Assembly (NCBI RefSeq): GCF_001905885.1
Contig: NZ_LIYH01000003.1
Span: 496,001 to 560,000, forward strand
Reading direction: 5' to 3'
From: Streptomyces sp. CB03234
Lineage (GTDB): Bacteria; Actinomycetota; Actinomycetes; Streptomycetales; Streptomycetaceae
DNA: 64,000 nucleotides
Positions 1 through 10,729 of the stretch are shown here, one piece after another. The notes beneath the pieces were generated by a model. The model worked only from the letters and a program-made list of their open reading frames with translations. It searched no databases and was not told the DNA's origin. How positions within the stretch are numbered: position 1 is the stretch's first letter; every line of letters begins with the position of its first letter. A program made the position numbers and the translations under genes.

Positions 1-1477
<1,477 letters not shown>

Positions 1478-1496
1478 CCGGCGATTCTACGAGCGA

Positions 1497-1530
1497 CCGC
1501 CCCGAACGGCCCAAACGGCGAACGGGGCGG
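1497..1530 (-). terminator. Probable terminator downstream of the amino-acid permease
   Basis: Perfect 8-bp inverted repeat (CCGCCCCG / CGGGGCGG) with an 18-nt loop. It lies in the 82-bp gap between the permease stop and the recQ start, both on the minus strand. No U-tract, as is usual in Streptomyces. Confidence 0.45.
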
Positions 1531-1559
1531 CCGGCTGTCTGGTAGGGCTACGGCCGACG

Positions 1560-3077
1560 CTACGGGGCCTTCGTGCCCGCCGCGCGCACGCGAGCGCCCA
1601 GGCGGCTGCGGGGGCGTCCGTACACGAAGTAGACGACGATGCCGGCGGCCATCCAGACCGCGAAGCGGAACCACGTCTCGCCGGGCAGGTTGAGCATCAG
1701 CCACACCGACGCGGCGACCGAGAGGATCGGGATGAACGGCACCCACGGGGTGCGGAACGCGCGGTGCAGGTCGGGACGGGTGCGGCGCAGGATGATCACG
1801 CCGAGGGCGACGACGACGAACGCGAAGAGCGTGCCGATGTTCACCAGGGTCGCCAGCTCGTTGATGCTGGTGAAGCCGGCGATGATGGCGATCAGCACGC
1901 CGAGGAGGATGGTGGGGCGGTAGGGGGTGCGGAACTTGGGGTGTGTGACGGAGAAGAACCGCGGCAGCAGCCCGTCGCGGCTCATCGCGAAGAACACCCG
2001 TGTCTGGCCGAGGAGCAGGATCAGGCACACGGTGGTGAGGCCGACGGCGGCACCGAAGCTGATCACACCGGCGTAGAAGGGGTGCCCGGTCGCCTTGAAG
2101 GCGTCGGCCAGCGGGGCGCTCACCGACAGCTGGCTGTAGTGCTGCATGCCGGTGACGACGAGCGAGACGGCGACGTACAGCACGGTGCAGATGAAGAGCG
2201 AGCCGAGGATGCCGCGCGGCATGTCGCGCTGCGGCAGCTTGGTCTCCTCGGCGGCGGTGGCCACCACGTCGAAGCCGATGAAGGCGAAGAAGACGACGGA
2301 CGCGGCGGTGAAGATGCCCATGACGCCGAAGTTCGTCGGCTCGTAGCCGAAGATCGTCTGGACCAGCGGCGCGTCCCAGCCGGAGGAGGCCGGCGGGGTG
2401 ACGGGGTCGGGGATGAACGGCGAGTAGTTGTCGCCGACGATGAAGAACAGGCCGGCGATGATCACGATCATGACCACGGTGACCTTGATGGCCACGACGA
2501 GGGCGGTGATGTTGGCGGACAGCTTCATGCCGAGCACCAGGATCACCGTGAGGACCAGCACCAGCAGGAAGGCCAGGAGGTCGAAGGTGCCGCCTTCCAC
2601 GTCCGGGCCTTGCAGACCGGCGGGCAGGTGCCAGTCCACGTTGTCCATCAGTGAGCGTACGTAGCCGGACCAGCCGACGGCGACCACCGCGGTGCCGAGG
2701 GCGAACTCCAGGACGAGGTCCCAGCCGATGATCCAGGCCGGCAGCTCGCCGAGGGAGGCGTACGCGAAGGTGTACGCGGACCCGGCGACCGGGACGGTCG
2801 AGGCGAACTCCGCGTAACAGAGGGCGGCCAGCGCGCAGACGATGCCCGCCGTGACGAAGGCGAGGGCTGTGGCGGGGCCGGCGGTCTCCTTGGCCACTTT
2901 TCCGGTGAGGACGAAGATGCCCGTGCCGATGATGACGCCGACGCCGAAGACCGTCAGGTCCCAGGCGGACAGCGACTTCTTGAGTGCGTGCTCGGGCTCC
3001 TCGGTGTCCTGGATCGACTGCTCGATGCTCTTTGTCCGGAACATCCCGGTATCGCGTGATTTCTGGCCCATACTCAC
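1560..3077 (-). CDS. APC-superfamily cationic amino-acid permease
   Basis: Membrane transporter of the amino acid-polyamine-organocation superfamily, closest to the CAT/YfnA branch (about 12-14 membrane helices, about 505 residues). The N-terminal cytoplasmic segment KSIEQSIQDTEEPEHALKK leads into the first helix, with the conserved GVGVIIGTGIFVLTG substrate-binding loop near residues 50-65. The later FIGFDVVATAAEET stretch is also typical of the family. The GTG at 3077 is chosen because it sits 7 nt after GGAGG; the ATG two codons later (3071) would be 13 nt away. Substrate is not readable from sequence; basic amino acids are likely from family membership. It follows dxs in the same direction, but a hairpin separates them. 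Confidence 0.9.
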   Translation of the reverse strand: MSMGQKSRDTGMFRTKSIEQSIQDTEEPEHALKKSLSAWDLTVFGVGVIIGTGIFVLTGKVAKETAGPATALAFVTAGIVCALAALCYAEFASTVPVAGSAYTFAYASLGELPAWIIGWDLVLEFALGTAVVAVGWSGYVRSLMDNVDWHLPAGLQGPDVEGGTFDLLAFLLVLVLTVILVLGMKLSANITALVVAIKVTVVMIVIIAGLFFIVGDNYSPFIPDPVTPPASSGWDAPLVQTIFGYEPTNFGVMGIFTAASVVFFAFIGFDVVATAAEETKLPQRDMPRGILGSLFICTVLYVAVSLVVTGMQHYSQLSVSAPLADAFKATGHPFYAGVISFGAAVGLTTVCLILLLGQTRVFFAMSRDGLLPRFFSVTHPKFRTPYRPTILLGVLIAIIAGFTSINELATLVNIGTLFAFVVVALGVIILRRTRPDLHRAFRTPWVPFIPILSVAASVWLMLNLPGETWFRFAVWMAAGIVVYFVYGRPRSRLGARVRAAGTKAP

Positions 3078-3167
3078 CGGCGTACCTCCGTAGCCATCGG
3101 CCTCTGTCGCCCATGATCGAGAGGGGTGCTGGACGGCGCCCGTCCTGAGGGGGCCTTTCACACGAAA

Positions 3168-3206
3168 GGACCGGCCGGAAACCCCTCGGGGTACTCCGAC
3201 CGGTCC
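3168..3206 (-). terminator. dxs terminator
   Basis: Imperfect 12-bp inverted repeat (GGACCGGCCGGA against TCCGACCGGTCC, one mismatch) enclosing an inner ACCCC/GGGGT stem. It starts 21 nt beyond the dxs stop codon. Confidence 0.6.
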
Positions 3207-3226
3207 AATGGCGGGACGCGCGGACG

Positions 3227-5146
3227 TCAGTCGCGGGCGGCTTCGATCTCGGCGTCCTCGTCCTCGTACCGGCCGTCCAGCTTGGAGACCAGGCCGGTGA
3301 CCTGGCGGGCGATGTCGGGGGCGGTGAGCCCGATCTCGGCCATGACCTCCTTGCGGGAGGCGTGGTCGAGGAAGCGCGGCGGGATGCCGAAGTCGCGCAG
3401 CGGTACGTCGACGCCCGCGTCGCGCAGCGCCTGGGCGACCGCGCAGCCGACGCCGCCGACGCGGCCGTTGTCCTCCACGGTGACGACGACCCGGTGGCGG
3501 TCGGCGAGCGGCGCCATGGCCTCGTCGACCGGCTTGACCCAGCGCGGGTCGACGACGGTGGTGGAGATGCCCTGCTTGTCGAGCAGGTCGGCGATCTCCA
3601 GGCACATGGGCGCGAGCGCGCCGACGGAGACCAGGAGGACGTCGGGCCGGTCCGTGCCGGCCTCGCGCAGCACGTCCATGCCGCCGATGCGGCCCACGGC
3701 CTCGACGGCCGGGCCGACCGCGCCCTTGGAGTAGCGCACGACGGTCGGCGCGTCGTCGACCTCGACGGCCTCGCGCAGCTGGGCGCGGACCTGGTCGGCG
3801 TCGCGCGGGGCGGCGATGCGGAGGCCGGGGACGACCTGGAGGATCGACATGTCCCACATGCCGTTGTGGGAGGCGCCGTCGGTGCCGGTGATGCCGGCCC
3901 GGTCGAGGACGAACGTCACTCCGCAGTTGTGCAGGGCGACGTCCATGAGGACCTGGTCGAAGGCGCGGTTGAGGAACGTGGCGTACACCGCGAAGACCGG
4001 GTGGAGCCCGCCGGTGGCGAGGCCGGCCGCGGAGACGGCGCCGTGCTGCTCGGCGATGCCGACGTCGTACACCCGGTCGGGGAAGGCCTTGGCGAACTTG
4101 TCGAGGCCCACCGGCTGCAGCATGGCGGCGGTGATGGCGACGATGTCCTCGCGCTCGTGGCCGAGCTTGACCATCTCGTCGGCGAAGACGCCGGTCCAGT
4201 CGGCGCCGGAGGAGGAGATCGGCAGGCCGGTGTCCGGGTGGATCTTGCCGACGGCGTGGAAGCGGTCGGCCTCGTCGGCGAGGGCGGGCTGGTAGCCGCG
4301 GCCCTTCTCGGTGAGGCAGTGCACGATGACCGGGCCGCCGAACCGCTTGGCGCGGGTCAGGGCGGACTCCAGGGCCTCGATGTCGTGGCCGTCGATGGGG
4401 CCGACGTACTTCAGGCCGAGGTCCTCGAACATGCCCTGCGGGGCGATGAAGTCCTTCAGGCCCTTCTTCGCGCCGTGCAGCGTCTCGTACAGCGGCTTTC
4501 CGACGACCGGCGTGCGGTCGAGGATCTCCTTGGTACGGGCGAGGAAGCGCTCGTAGCCGTCGGTGGTACGAAGCGTGGCGAGGTGGTTGGCGAGGCCGCC
4601 GATGGTCGGGGCGTAGGAGCGCTCGTTGTCGTTGACGACGATGACGAGCGGGCGGTCCTTGGCCTCGGCGATGTTGTTGAGCGCCTCCCAGGCCATACCG
4701 CCGGTGAGGGCTCCGTCACCGATGACGGCGACGACGTGGTCGTCCTTCTCCAGGACCTCGTTGGCCTTGGCGAGGCCGTCGGCCCAGCCGAGGACGGTGG
4801 AGGCGTGGCTGTTCTCGATGACGTCGTGCTCGGACTCGGCGCGCGCGGGGTAGCCGGACAGGCCGCCCTTCATCTTCAGCTTGGAGAAGTCCTGGCGGCC
4901 GGTGAGCAGCTTGTGGACGTAGGACTGGTGGCCGGTGTCCCAGAGGATCTTGTCCTTCGGGGACTCGAAGACGCGGTGCAGGGCGATGGTCAGCTCGACC
5001 ACGCCGAGGTTCGGGCCGAGGTGCCCGCCGGTCTTGGAGACGGCGTCCACCAGGAAGGACCGGATCTCCGCGGCCAGCTGGTCCAGCTGCTCCTGGGAGA
5101 GCCGGTCGAGATCGCGCGGGCCCGTGATACGGGTCAGCAGAGCCAC
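3227..5146 (-). CDS. dxs: 1-deoxy-D-xylulose-5-phosphate synthase
   Basis: Thiamine-diphosphate enzyme that condenses pyruvate and glyceraldehyde 3-phosphate to DXP, the entry step of the MEP isoprenoid pathway; cytosolic. Full-length at 639 residues. Visible features are the N-terminal [17 protein letters not shown] segment with the catalytic His, the ThDP/Mg site [16 protein letters not shown], the transketolase pyrimidine domain ([11 protein letters not shown] and [15 protein letters not shown]) and a C-terminal transketolase domain ([11 protein letters not shown]). The GTG at 5146 is used because AAGGAGG lies 5-6 nt upstream and the protein then begins like other actinobacterial Dxs ([15 protein letters not shown]). 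The 5' region carries a short hairpin. Single-gene transcription is likely, as terminator-like hairpins lie on both sides. Confidence 0.97.
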   Translation of the reverse strand: MALLTRITGPRDLDRLSQEQLDQLAAEIRSFLVDAVSKTGGHLGPNLGVVELTIALHRVFESPKDKILWDTGHQSYVHKLLTGRQDFSKLKMKGGLSGYPARAESEHDVIENSHASTVLGWADGLAKANEVLEKDDHVVAVIGDGALTGGMAWEALNNIAEAKDRPLVIVVNDNERSYAPTIGGLANHLATLRTTDGYERFLARTKEILDRTPVVGKPLYETLHGAKKGLKDFIAPQGMFEDLGLKYVGPIDGHDIEALESALTRAKRFGGPVIVHCLTEKGRGYQPALADEADRFHAVGKIHPDTGLPISSSGADWTGVFADEMVKLGHEREDIVAITAAMLQPVGLDKFAKAFPDRVYDVGIAEQHGAVSAAGLATGGLHPVFAVYATFLNRAFDQVLMDVALHNCGVTFVLDRAGITGTDGASHNGMWDMSILQVVPGLRIAAPRDADQVRAQLREAVEVDDAPTVVRYSKGAVGPAVEAVGRIGGMDVLREAGTDRPDVLLVSVGALAPMCLEIADLLDKQGISTTVVDPRWVKPVDEAMAPLADRHRVVVTVEDNGRVGGVGCAVAQALRDAGVDVPLRDFGIPPRFLDHASRKEVMAEIGLTAPDIARQVTGLVSKLDGRYEDEDAEIEAARD

Positions 5147-5203
5147 CCGTGCCTCCTTGCGTGTTGAGCTGGTCGAGCTGCCGATTTTGTCGAGTCTAAT
5201 GTT

Positions 5204-5230
5204 CCGCCCGTGACGATGGTCATCGGGCGG
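5204..5230. promoter_or_regulatory. Inverted repeat upstream of dxs
   Basis: Arms CCGCCCG and CGGGCGG around a short centre that itself contains GAC/GTC, 60-85 nt upstream of the dxs start. It could be a leader hairpin or an operator; no regulator can be assigned. Confidence 0.25.
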
Positions 5231-5262
5231 TGCGTAATACGTCAGCCATTGGTTCAGACGCA

Positions 5263-5299
5263 GCAATGCCCGGCGCCGGTTGTCGGCGCCGGGCATTGC
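5263..5299 (-). terminator. Terminator of the xylFGH-type operon
   Basis: Perfect 15-bp stem (GCAATGCCCGGCGCC and its complement) with a 7-nt loop, 11 nt after the permease stop codon at 5310. Confidence 0.75.
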
Positions 5300-5309
5300 G
5301 ATGGTCACA

Positions 5310-6593
5310 CTATGCGCGACCAGCGGTCTTCTGCGTACGGCGGGAGACCGAGTCGATCACGACGGCGGCGAGGAGCACCGCGCCGGTGATCATGTACTGG
5401 ATCTCCGAGGCCATACCCAGCATGTTCAGGCCCTGCTGGATCGACTGGATCACGATCATGCCCAGCAGCGCGGACCAGACCTTGCCGCGGCCGCCGAAGA
5501 GGCTGGTGCCGCCGATGACGGCCGCCGCGATGACGAGCATCAGGGTGTTGCCGCCACCCAGGCTCTTGGTGGCGCCGCCGGAGAGGCTGGCCACGAAGAG
5601 GCCGCCGAAGGCGGCGAGCAGGCCGGAGAGGCCGAAGACCAGGATCCGGACGCGGTCGACGTTGATACCGGCGCGGCGGGCCGCCTCGGCGTTGCCGCCG
5701 ACCGCGAAGACCTGCCGGCCGAAGGTGGTGCGGCGGGCGACGAAGTCGGCGACGACCAGGACGGCGAGGAAGAGCACCAGGGCAAGCGGCAGGCCGCGGG
5801 CGCCTGCGGGCTCGTTCAGGACGTACGCGACGACGAAGCAGAGCACCGCGACGACCCCGGCGCGCAGGCCGATCTCGCTGACCGGGCGAGCCGGCAGCGC
5901 GGCGGCCTTGCGGCGCTTGCTGTCCAGCAGCAGCGACGCGGCGTAGGCGAGGACGGCGACCAGGGCGAGGCCGTAGGCGGCGGCCTTGTCCTCGAAGTAG
6001 TAGCCGGTCAGGTGCTCGACGACGCTGCCGGTGGGGGCGTTGATGGAGCCTTCCTGGCCCATGAGCCAGATCTGCAGGCCGCTCCAGCCGAGGAAGCCGG
6101 CGAGGGTGACGACGAACGCCGGTACGCCGATCTTGGCGAAGAAGAAGCCGTGGAGCAGGCCGAGCGCGAGGCCGGAGAGGACGGCGATCGCGACGGCGAG
6201 CCAGTCGTTCATGCCGTTGCTCACGTTGAGCACGGCCCAGACGGCGGCGCCGACGCCCGCGACGGAACCGACCGACAGGTCGATCTCGCCGAGGATCAGG
6301 ACGAAGACGATGCCGACCGCCATGATGCCGAGGCCGGAGGTGTAGACGGCGATGTTGGCGACGGAGCTGGCGGACAGGAAGTTGCTGTTCTGCGACTGGA
6401 AGACGATCGCGATGACGATCAGGCCGATGAAGACCGGGAGGGAGCCCAGCTCACCGCCACGCACCTTGCGGGTGAACTCGGTCCAGTAGCCCTTGAGGCC
6501 CTCCTCGCGTACGAGGAGACGGGGGTCGACGGCCGGGATGGGGGCGGCGGAGCCCTGGGTCTCGTTCTCGGGGGTCTTGGTGAGGTCGCTCAC
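5310..6593 (-). CDS. xylH: Sugar ABC transporter permease, XylH/MmsB type
   Basis: Membrane component of a CUT2-type monosaccharide importer (D-xylose by family and synteny). It has 427 residues with 10 or more hydrophobic helices. The family hallmark [20 protein letters not shown] is near residues 100-120, and a late [19 protein letters not shown] cytoplasmic loop contacts the ATPase. The long N-terminal cytoplasmic tail (about 45 residues) is usual for actinobacterial members. The GTG start overlaps the stop of the ATPase gene by four bases (GTGA), showing translational coupling. The strong hairpin at 5263-5299 ends the operon. Confidence 0.92.
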   Translation of the reverse strand: MSDLTKTPENETQGSAAPIPAVDPRLLVREEGLKGYWTEFTRKVRGGELGSLPVFIGLIVIAIVFQSQNSNFLSASSVANIAVYTSGLGIMAVGIVFVLILGEIDLSVGSVAGVGAAVWAVLNVSNGMNDWLAVAIAVLSGLALGLLHGFFFAKIGVPAFVVTLAGFLGWSGLQIWLMGQEGSINAPTGSVVEHLTGYYFEDKAAAYGLALVAVLAYAASLLLDSKRRKAAALPARPVSEIGLRAGVVAVLCFVVAYVLNEPAGARGLPLALVLFLAVLVVADFVARRTTFGRQVFAVGGNAEAARRAGINVDRVRILVFGLSGLLAAFGGLFVASLSGGATKSLGGGNTLMLVIAAAVIGGTSLFGGRGKVWSALLGMIVIQSIQQGLNMLGMASEIQYMITGAVLLAAVVIDSVSRRTQKTAGRA

Positions 6594-7375
6594 TTCGCGT
6601 CCTCCTTCGTGGCCGTACGCGCCTGGCGGCGGGTCACGGCGTTGTCCGTGGCGCCGGTGATCGCGGCGATGATCGTTTCGTGGGTGGTGTCCTTGACGTC
6701 GAAGACACCGTTGTTGCGGCCCAGGCGGAGGACGGCGACCTTGTCGGCGACGGCGCGGACGTCGGCCATGTTGTGGCTGATGAGGATGACGCCATGGCCG
6801 CGCTCGCGCAGCCGCTCGACCAGGTCGAGCACCTGGGCGGTCTGCTCGACGCCCAGGGCGGCGGTCGGCTCGTCCAGGATGACGATCTTGGGGTCACCGA
6901 TCAGGGCGCGGGCGATGGCCACGACCTGGCGCTGACCGCCGGAGAGGGAGGCGACGGGGATGCGGACGCTGGGGATGCGGATGGACAGGGTGTCCAGCAG
7001 CTCCTTGGCGCGCTTCTCCATCGCGATCTCGTCGAGGACGGAGAGGCTCTTCAGCTCGCTGCCGAGGAAGAGGTTGGCGACGACGTCGAGGTTGTCGCAG
7101 AGGGCCAGGTCCTGGTAGACGGTGGCGACCCCGAGGTCCTGGGCGTCGTTCGGCCGGTTGATCCTGACCGCGTTGCCCTCCCATTCGATGGCGCCTTCAT
7201 CGATGGGGTGGACCCCCGAGATGGTCTTGACGAGCGTCGACTTGCCGGCGCCGTTGTCGCCGACCAGGGCGACGACCTCACCGGCGTGGATCTCCAGGTC
7301 TACGTCGGTCAGCGCCTGGACGGCGCCGAACCGCTTGGAGACTCCGCGCAACGCCAGCACGGGCGTAGCGGACAC
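6590..7375 (-). CDS. xylG: Sugar ABC transporter ATP-binding protein, XylG type (single NBD)
   Basis: Cytosolic ATPase that powers the XylF-XylH importer. Walker A is VGDNGAGKST, the Q-loop region is TVYQDLALC, the ABC signature is LSGGQRQVV, Walker B is IVILDEP and the switch His is in ILISHNM. It is 261 residues with a single nucleotide-binding domain, whereas E. coli XylG has two fused NBDs; single-NBD forms are normal in Streptomyces and should work as a homodimer. The GTG at 7375 (VSATPVLALRGVSKRFG) is preferred because AAGGAG lies 9 nt upstream; the ATG at 7384 directly abuts that Shine-Dalgarno. The gene is separated from xylF by a 722-bp gap filled with degenerate repeats. Confidence 0.92.
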   Translation of the reverse strand: MSATPVLALRGVSKRFGAVQALTDVDLEIHAGEVVALVGDNGAGKSTLVKTISGVHPIDEGAIEWEGNAVRINRPNDAQDLGVATVYQDLALCDNLDVVANLFLGSELKSLSVLDEIAMEKRAKELLDTLSIRIPSVRIPVASLSGGQRQVVAIARALIGDPKIVILDEPTAALGVEQTAQVLDLVERLRERGHGVILISHNMADVRAVADKVAVLRLGRNNGVFDVKDTTHETIIAAITGATDNAVTRRQARTATKEDAK

Positions 7376-8097
7376 GTGAATCATCTCCTTCGCCGCCTGT
7401 CCGGCGGGGATGGTGGTACGTGGAGCTTGGGGGGTGGACGGAAGTCTGGACTGCCACCGGCCGCCGGCCCGGCCGGTGGCCGAATGTTCGTGGCCGGAAG
7501 GCCGGGTGTTCGTGGCCGGTGGCCGTGGGCCGGTGGCCCTGGCCGGAAGGCCGGTGGCCCTGGCCGTGGCCGTGGGCCGGTGGGGAAGGCCGGTAGCCAT
7601 GACCGCTGGCCCTGGACCGGTAGCCGTGGCCCGAAGGCCGGTGGCCGTAGCCGGTGGCCGTGGGCCGGTAGCCCTGGCCGGAAGGCCGGTAGCCGTAGCC
7701 GGAAGGCCGTAGCCGCTGGCCCTGGGCCGGTCGCCATGACCGCCGACCGTGAGCCGGTGGCCATAACCGCTGGCCCTGGTCCGGTGGCCATGACCGCCGA
7801 CCGAAAGCCGGTGGCCGTAACCGCCGACCGCTGGCCCTGGGGCCGAGCCGCTGGCCGCAGTCGTGGCCGGTGGCCGTCGGCCGGGGCCAGTGGTCCGAGT
7901 CGTCGGTCGGTGCCCGCGAGGGTGGTTCGACCCGATTCCCGGGCCGGGACCGGCGACCGGCCGTCGGCCGGGGCACTGGTCCCGCCCGCGGGCCGGTGAC
8001 CGAGGGCCGCCGGGGCGGGAGGCCCCGGGAGGGAGTCCGGCGCCCGGCCGTGCTTGCGGGGCGTGGGGCGCGGGCGCCGGACCGGTACGGGGGCGGG
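7376..8097. other. 722-bp xylG-xylF spacer, no credible gene
   Basis: The gap between xylF and xylG is open in several frames on both strands only because it almost lacks TA-containing trinucleotides. The translations are Arg/Pro/Gly/His-rich low-complexity peptides without a plausible ribosome-binding site. Most of it is the repeat field annotated at 7454-7890. The last 16 nt before xylG hold its Shine-Dalgarno. I see no terminator-quality hairpin immediately after xylF, so the whole spacer may be transcribed as part of the xylFGH mRNA. Confidence 0.6.
7454..7890. repeat. Degenerate GGCCGGTRGCC-type short repeat field
   Basis: About 30 imperfect copies of 9-15 nt units built on GGCCGGT, GGCCGTR and GGCCCTGG, often alternating as GGCCGGTGGCC or GGCCGGTAGCC separated by GTAACC, ATGACC or GTGG. 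Units are partly self-complementary (GGCC core), so an RNA from either strand could fold into many small stems. The period is not constant, which fits repeated slippage more than a regulated array. It lies wholly in the xylF-xylG spacer. Confidence 0.7.
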
Positions 8098-9201
8098 CTA
8101 CTTGATGCCGGCCGCGGCGCAGGCCGCCTTGTACTCGGCCGTGCAGATGTCCGCGGCCTTGTAGACCTTGTCCGCGATGATCGTGGAGGCGATGTTCTCC
8201 TTGGTCACGATCTGCGCGTCGTACAGCTTGGCCGGGATGTCCTTGAACTCGCCGGTGAGGCTGGTGACCTTCGTCGGGGTCAGGTCGTCGATCTTCTCGC
8301 CCTTGAGCAGGCGGACCGCGATCTCCGCCGTGGTCTCGGCCTCCGGCTTGATCTGCTTGTAGATCGTGAAGGCCTGGTCACCCGTCAGGATGCGCTGGAG
8401 GCCGGCGAGCTCGGCGTCCTGGCCGCCGACCGGGACCTTGATGCCCTGCTTCTTCAGGGCCGTGATGATGCCGCCGGCCATGCCGTCGTTGGCCGAGTAG
8501 ACGCCCTGGAAGCCGTCCTTGCCCAGGGAGTCGATGGCGGCGCCCATCTTCTTGTTGGCCTCGTCCGGGGACCAGTCCGGGATGTCCTGCTCGTAGACGA
8601 CCTTCTTGACGCCGGTGTCCAGGACGCTGTGCGCGCCCTTCTTGAACAGCGGGGCGTTCGGGTCGGTCGGCGAGCCGTTGATCATGACGACGTTGCTGTC
8701 CTTGGCCTTGGCGCCGAGCGCCTTGACCAGGCCCTCGCCCTGCAGGCGGCCGATCTTCTCGTTGTCGTACGACACGTACGCGGAGATCGGGCCCTCGGCG
8801 AGACGGTCGTACGCGACGACCTTGACGCCCTGCTTCTCCGCGCCCTGGACCCAGGACTTGGTGGCCTTGTAGTCGACCGAGTCGAGGATGATCACCTTGA
8901 CGCCCTGCGTGACGAGCGCGTCGAACTGCTTCTTCTGGGTCTCGGTGTCCTGCGCGGCGTTGTTGTACTTGACCTCGCAGTCGTCGCACAGTTCCTTGAT
9001 CTTCGCCTCGATGATCGGGCGGTCGAAGGTCTCGTAGCGGGTCGTCTTGTTCTCCGGCAGCAGCAGACCGATGGTCTTGCTGTCGCCTCCACTGCCGCCG
9101 GCGGTGTCGCCGCCGTCGCCCGCCTTGCCACAAGCGACGAGGGAAGCGGCCATGGAAACCGCTGCCGTGCCTATGACGATGCGTCGCGTCATTGCGTTCA
9201 T
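8098..9201 (-). CDS. xylF: Sugar ABC transporter substrate-binding lipoprotein, XylF type
   Basis: Extracytoplasmic sugar receptor of the CUT2 importer, periplasmic-binding-protein type I fold. 367 residues. A lipoprotein signal (MNAMTRRIVIGTAAV, then lipobox SLVAC with the lipidated Cys near residue 22) is followed by a Gly/Asp/Ser linker. Two alternating alpha/beta lobes follow: TIGLLLPENKTTRYETFDRP and DALVTQGVKVIILDSVD in the first, then GVYSANDGMAGGIITALKKQ and PVGGQDAELAGLQRI in the second. The latter are typical of xylose/ribose binders. The start at 9201 has GGGAGG 9 nt upstream. First gene of the operon, directly downstream of the ROK regulator gene. Confidence 0.93.
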   Translation of the reverse strand: MNAMTRRIVIGTAAVSMAASLVACGKAGDGGDTAGGSGGDSKTIGLLLPENKTTRYETFDRPIIEAKIKELCDDCEVKYNNAAQDTETQKKQFDALVTQGVKVIILDSVDYKATKSWVQGAEKQGVKVVAYDRLAEGPISAYVSYDNEKIGRLQGEGLVKALGAKAKDSNVVMINGSPTDPNAPLFKKGAHSVLDTGVKKVVYEQDIPDWSPDEANKKMGAAIDSLGKDGFQGVYSANDGMAGGIITALKKQGIKVPVGGQDAELAGLQRILTGDQAFTIYKQIKPEAETTAEIAVRLLKGEKIDDLTPTKVTSLTGEFKDIPAKLYDAQIVTKENIASTIIADKVYKAADICTAEYKAACAAAGIK

Positions 9202-9289
9202 GTGGGGTTGCCTCCCTGACGAGGCCGCGACGTTGCGGCCGAGGTGGCTGGAAGTCAACTCGGCCGTAACGTCGTCGTCAAGGAGTAAA

Positions 9290-9308
9290 TTGACAACGAG
9301 ATGACAAC
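9290..9308 (-). promoter_or_regulatory. Direct-repeat operator candidate upstream of xylF
   Basis: Two copies of TGACAAC spaced exactly 11 bp apart (9291-9297 and 9302-9308), one helical turn, about 90 nt upstream of the xylF start and just beyond the ROK gene. The same TGACAAC half-site occurs as an inverted pair in the divergent promoter at 14465-14476. A ROK regulator site is the simplest reading, by position only. Confidence 0.4.
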
Positions 9309-9323
9309 GGTGCCATCCGTTAT

Positions 9324-10523
9324 CTAAGTGAACGCAGGAGCGACCGGCGACAGGGCGCTCTCAAGAAGGGTCGAATCGCCCATTTCGCTCAGCACGAGCG
9401 CGAGCGCGCCGAGCACCTCGGCGCGGCCTCCGAGCGCCCCCGGAGCGACCGACAGGTGCCGGGCGGCGCTGGGGATGGCGTACCGGGAGACCGACTCCCG
9501 GATGGGCCCGAGGACCAGTTCCCCGGCTTCGGCGAGGTCGCCGCCCAGGACGACGCGACTGGGGTTGAGGAGATTGCACAGGTTGGCCACGCCGCTGCCG
9601 ATGTGGCGGCCGACGTCCCCGATCACCCGTCGGCACCCCGGGTCGCCCTCGCGGGCCAGCTGCACGACCCGCTCCATGGTCAGGTCCGCCCCGTGGCTGG
9701 GCTGGAGCAGCGGCAGGACGTAGCGGGCGGCGGTGAACGTCTCCAGGCAGCCGCGGTTGCCGCAGCGGCACACGGGGCCGGACTCGTCGAGCGTGATGTG
9801 GCCGATCTCGCCTGCGGTGCCGCCGGGGCCCCGGTAGATCTGCCCGTCGATCACCAGACCGGCGCCGACACCGCTGGCGACCTTGATGTACGCCAGGTCC
9901 TTGACGCCGCGCCCGCCGCCCCAGACCAGCTCGCCGAGCGCACCGAGGTTGGCGTCGTTGTCGACGTACACCGGCACGCCGAGGCGGCCGGAGAGCTCCT
10001 CGCTGGGGTTGATGCCGGTCCACCCCGGCAGGATCGAGGTGGAACCGAGGGTCCCGGAGGAGACGTCGATGGGGCCGGGTACGCCGAGGCCGACGCCGAC
10101 CACCTTGTCCTGGCCGATCCCGGTGGCCGCGATCAGCCGCTTGACCAGCGCTTCCGCCCGGCCGAAGCCCTCCTCGGACGAGGCGTCGACGTCGAGTGGC
10201 TCGGACTCCTCGGCGAGCACCTGGTGGGCCAGGTTGCCGACGGCGACCCGCAGGTGGGTGTGGCCGAAGTCGACGCCGATGACGATGCCGGCGTCGCCGC
10301 TGAGCGAGACGCTGCGGGCCCGGCGGCCGCCCGCGGAGGTGGGGGTCACCTCGACGGTGCCGCCGTCCTTGAGTTCCCGGACGATGTTGGAGACCGTGGC
10401 GGCGGAGAGGCCGGTGGTCCTGGCGATCTCCGCCTGGGTGAGCGAACCGGCCATACGCACCGCGCGCACGACCCGCTCGAGATTGGCCCGATGCAGAGAT
10501 GTCTGCGACCCCGGAGTCTCCAT
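9324..10523 (-). CDS. rok7B7: ROK-family transcriptional regulator (Rok7B7-like)
   Basis: DNA-binding regulator with an N-terminal winged HTH (residues about 25-65, SLTQAEIARTTGLSAATVSN) fused to a sugar-kinase-like ROK domain. The ROK part shows the ATP/phosphate motif GVDFGHTHLRVAVG, the sugar-binding EIGHITLD stretch and the zinc-site cysteines CRCGNRGCLE. 399 residues from the ATG at 10523, which has AGGAG 11 nt upstream and gives the usual METPGSQTSLHRANLERV start; an earlier ATG at 10556 lacks a Shine-Dalgarno. It lies between the xylFGH-type operon and the NgcEFG-like operon, as Rok7B7 does in S. coelicolor, where it is reported to act on xylose transport and carbon catabolite control. 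Identity with Rok7B7 rests on context and family. Confidence 0.88.
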   Translation of the reverse strand: METPGSQTSLHRANLERVVRAVRMAGSLTQAEIARTTGLSAATVSNIVRELKDGGTVEVTPTSAGGRRARSVSLSGDAGIVIGVDFGHTHLRVAVGNLAHQVLAEESEPLDVDASSEEGFGRAEALVKRLIAATGIGQDKVVGVGLGVPGPIDVSSGTLGSTSILPGWTGINPSEELSGRLGVPVYVDNDANLGALGELVWGGGRGVKDLAYIKVASGVGAGLVIDGQIYRGPGGTAGEIGHITLDESGPVCRCGNRGCLETFTAARYVLPLLQPSHGADLTMERVVQLAREGDPGCRRVIGDVGRHIGSGVANLCNLLNPSRVVLGGDLAEAGELVLGPIRESVSRYAIPSAARHLSVAPGALGGRAEVLGALALVLSEMGDSTLLESALSPVAPAFT

Positions 10524-10670
10524 CGACTCACTCACTCCTGCCGTTTTCTCCAACATGTGAACTCTAAGCTGAGCCTTTTGGGTTGGTCCCCGTCAAGACC
10601 TTGAGCGTTGTCGGCCTCTGATGAGCGAAGGAGATGCGGAGGAATCGGATATTTAGGTGCATGACGTAGG

Positions 10671-10714
10671 GAAACGGCCCGTCGGGAGCGATCGCTCCAG
10701 CGACGAGCCGTTTC
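10671..10714 (-). terminator. Bipartite terminator of the NgcEFG-like operon
   Basis: Outer 14-bp stem (GAAACGGCCCGTCG against CGACGAGCCGTTTC, one wobble pair) enclosing an inner perfect palindrome GGAGCGATCGCTCC. It sits 16 nt past the last permease stop codon. Confidence 0.7.
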
Positions 10715-10729
10715 GGTTTGTGACGTGAA

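Noticed and set aside
3071..3857. N-terminal extension of the amino-acid permease to 765 residues
   Set aside because: The extra part is antisense to dxs and low complexity; the GTG at 3077 has a proper Shine-Dalgarno and gives a normal-length permease.
7454..7890. CRISPR array
   Set aside because: Units are 9-15 nt, imperfect and without unique spacers of constant length, and no cas genes are near.
7278..7976. Repeat-peptide frame (GYGYRPSGQGYRP type) in the xylF-xylG spacer
   Set aside because: Every frame is open here because TA is nearly absent. There is no Shine-Dalgarno, and the frame runs into xylG out of phase with its known protein.
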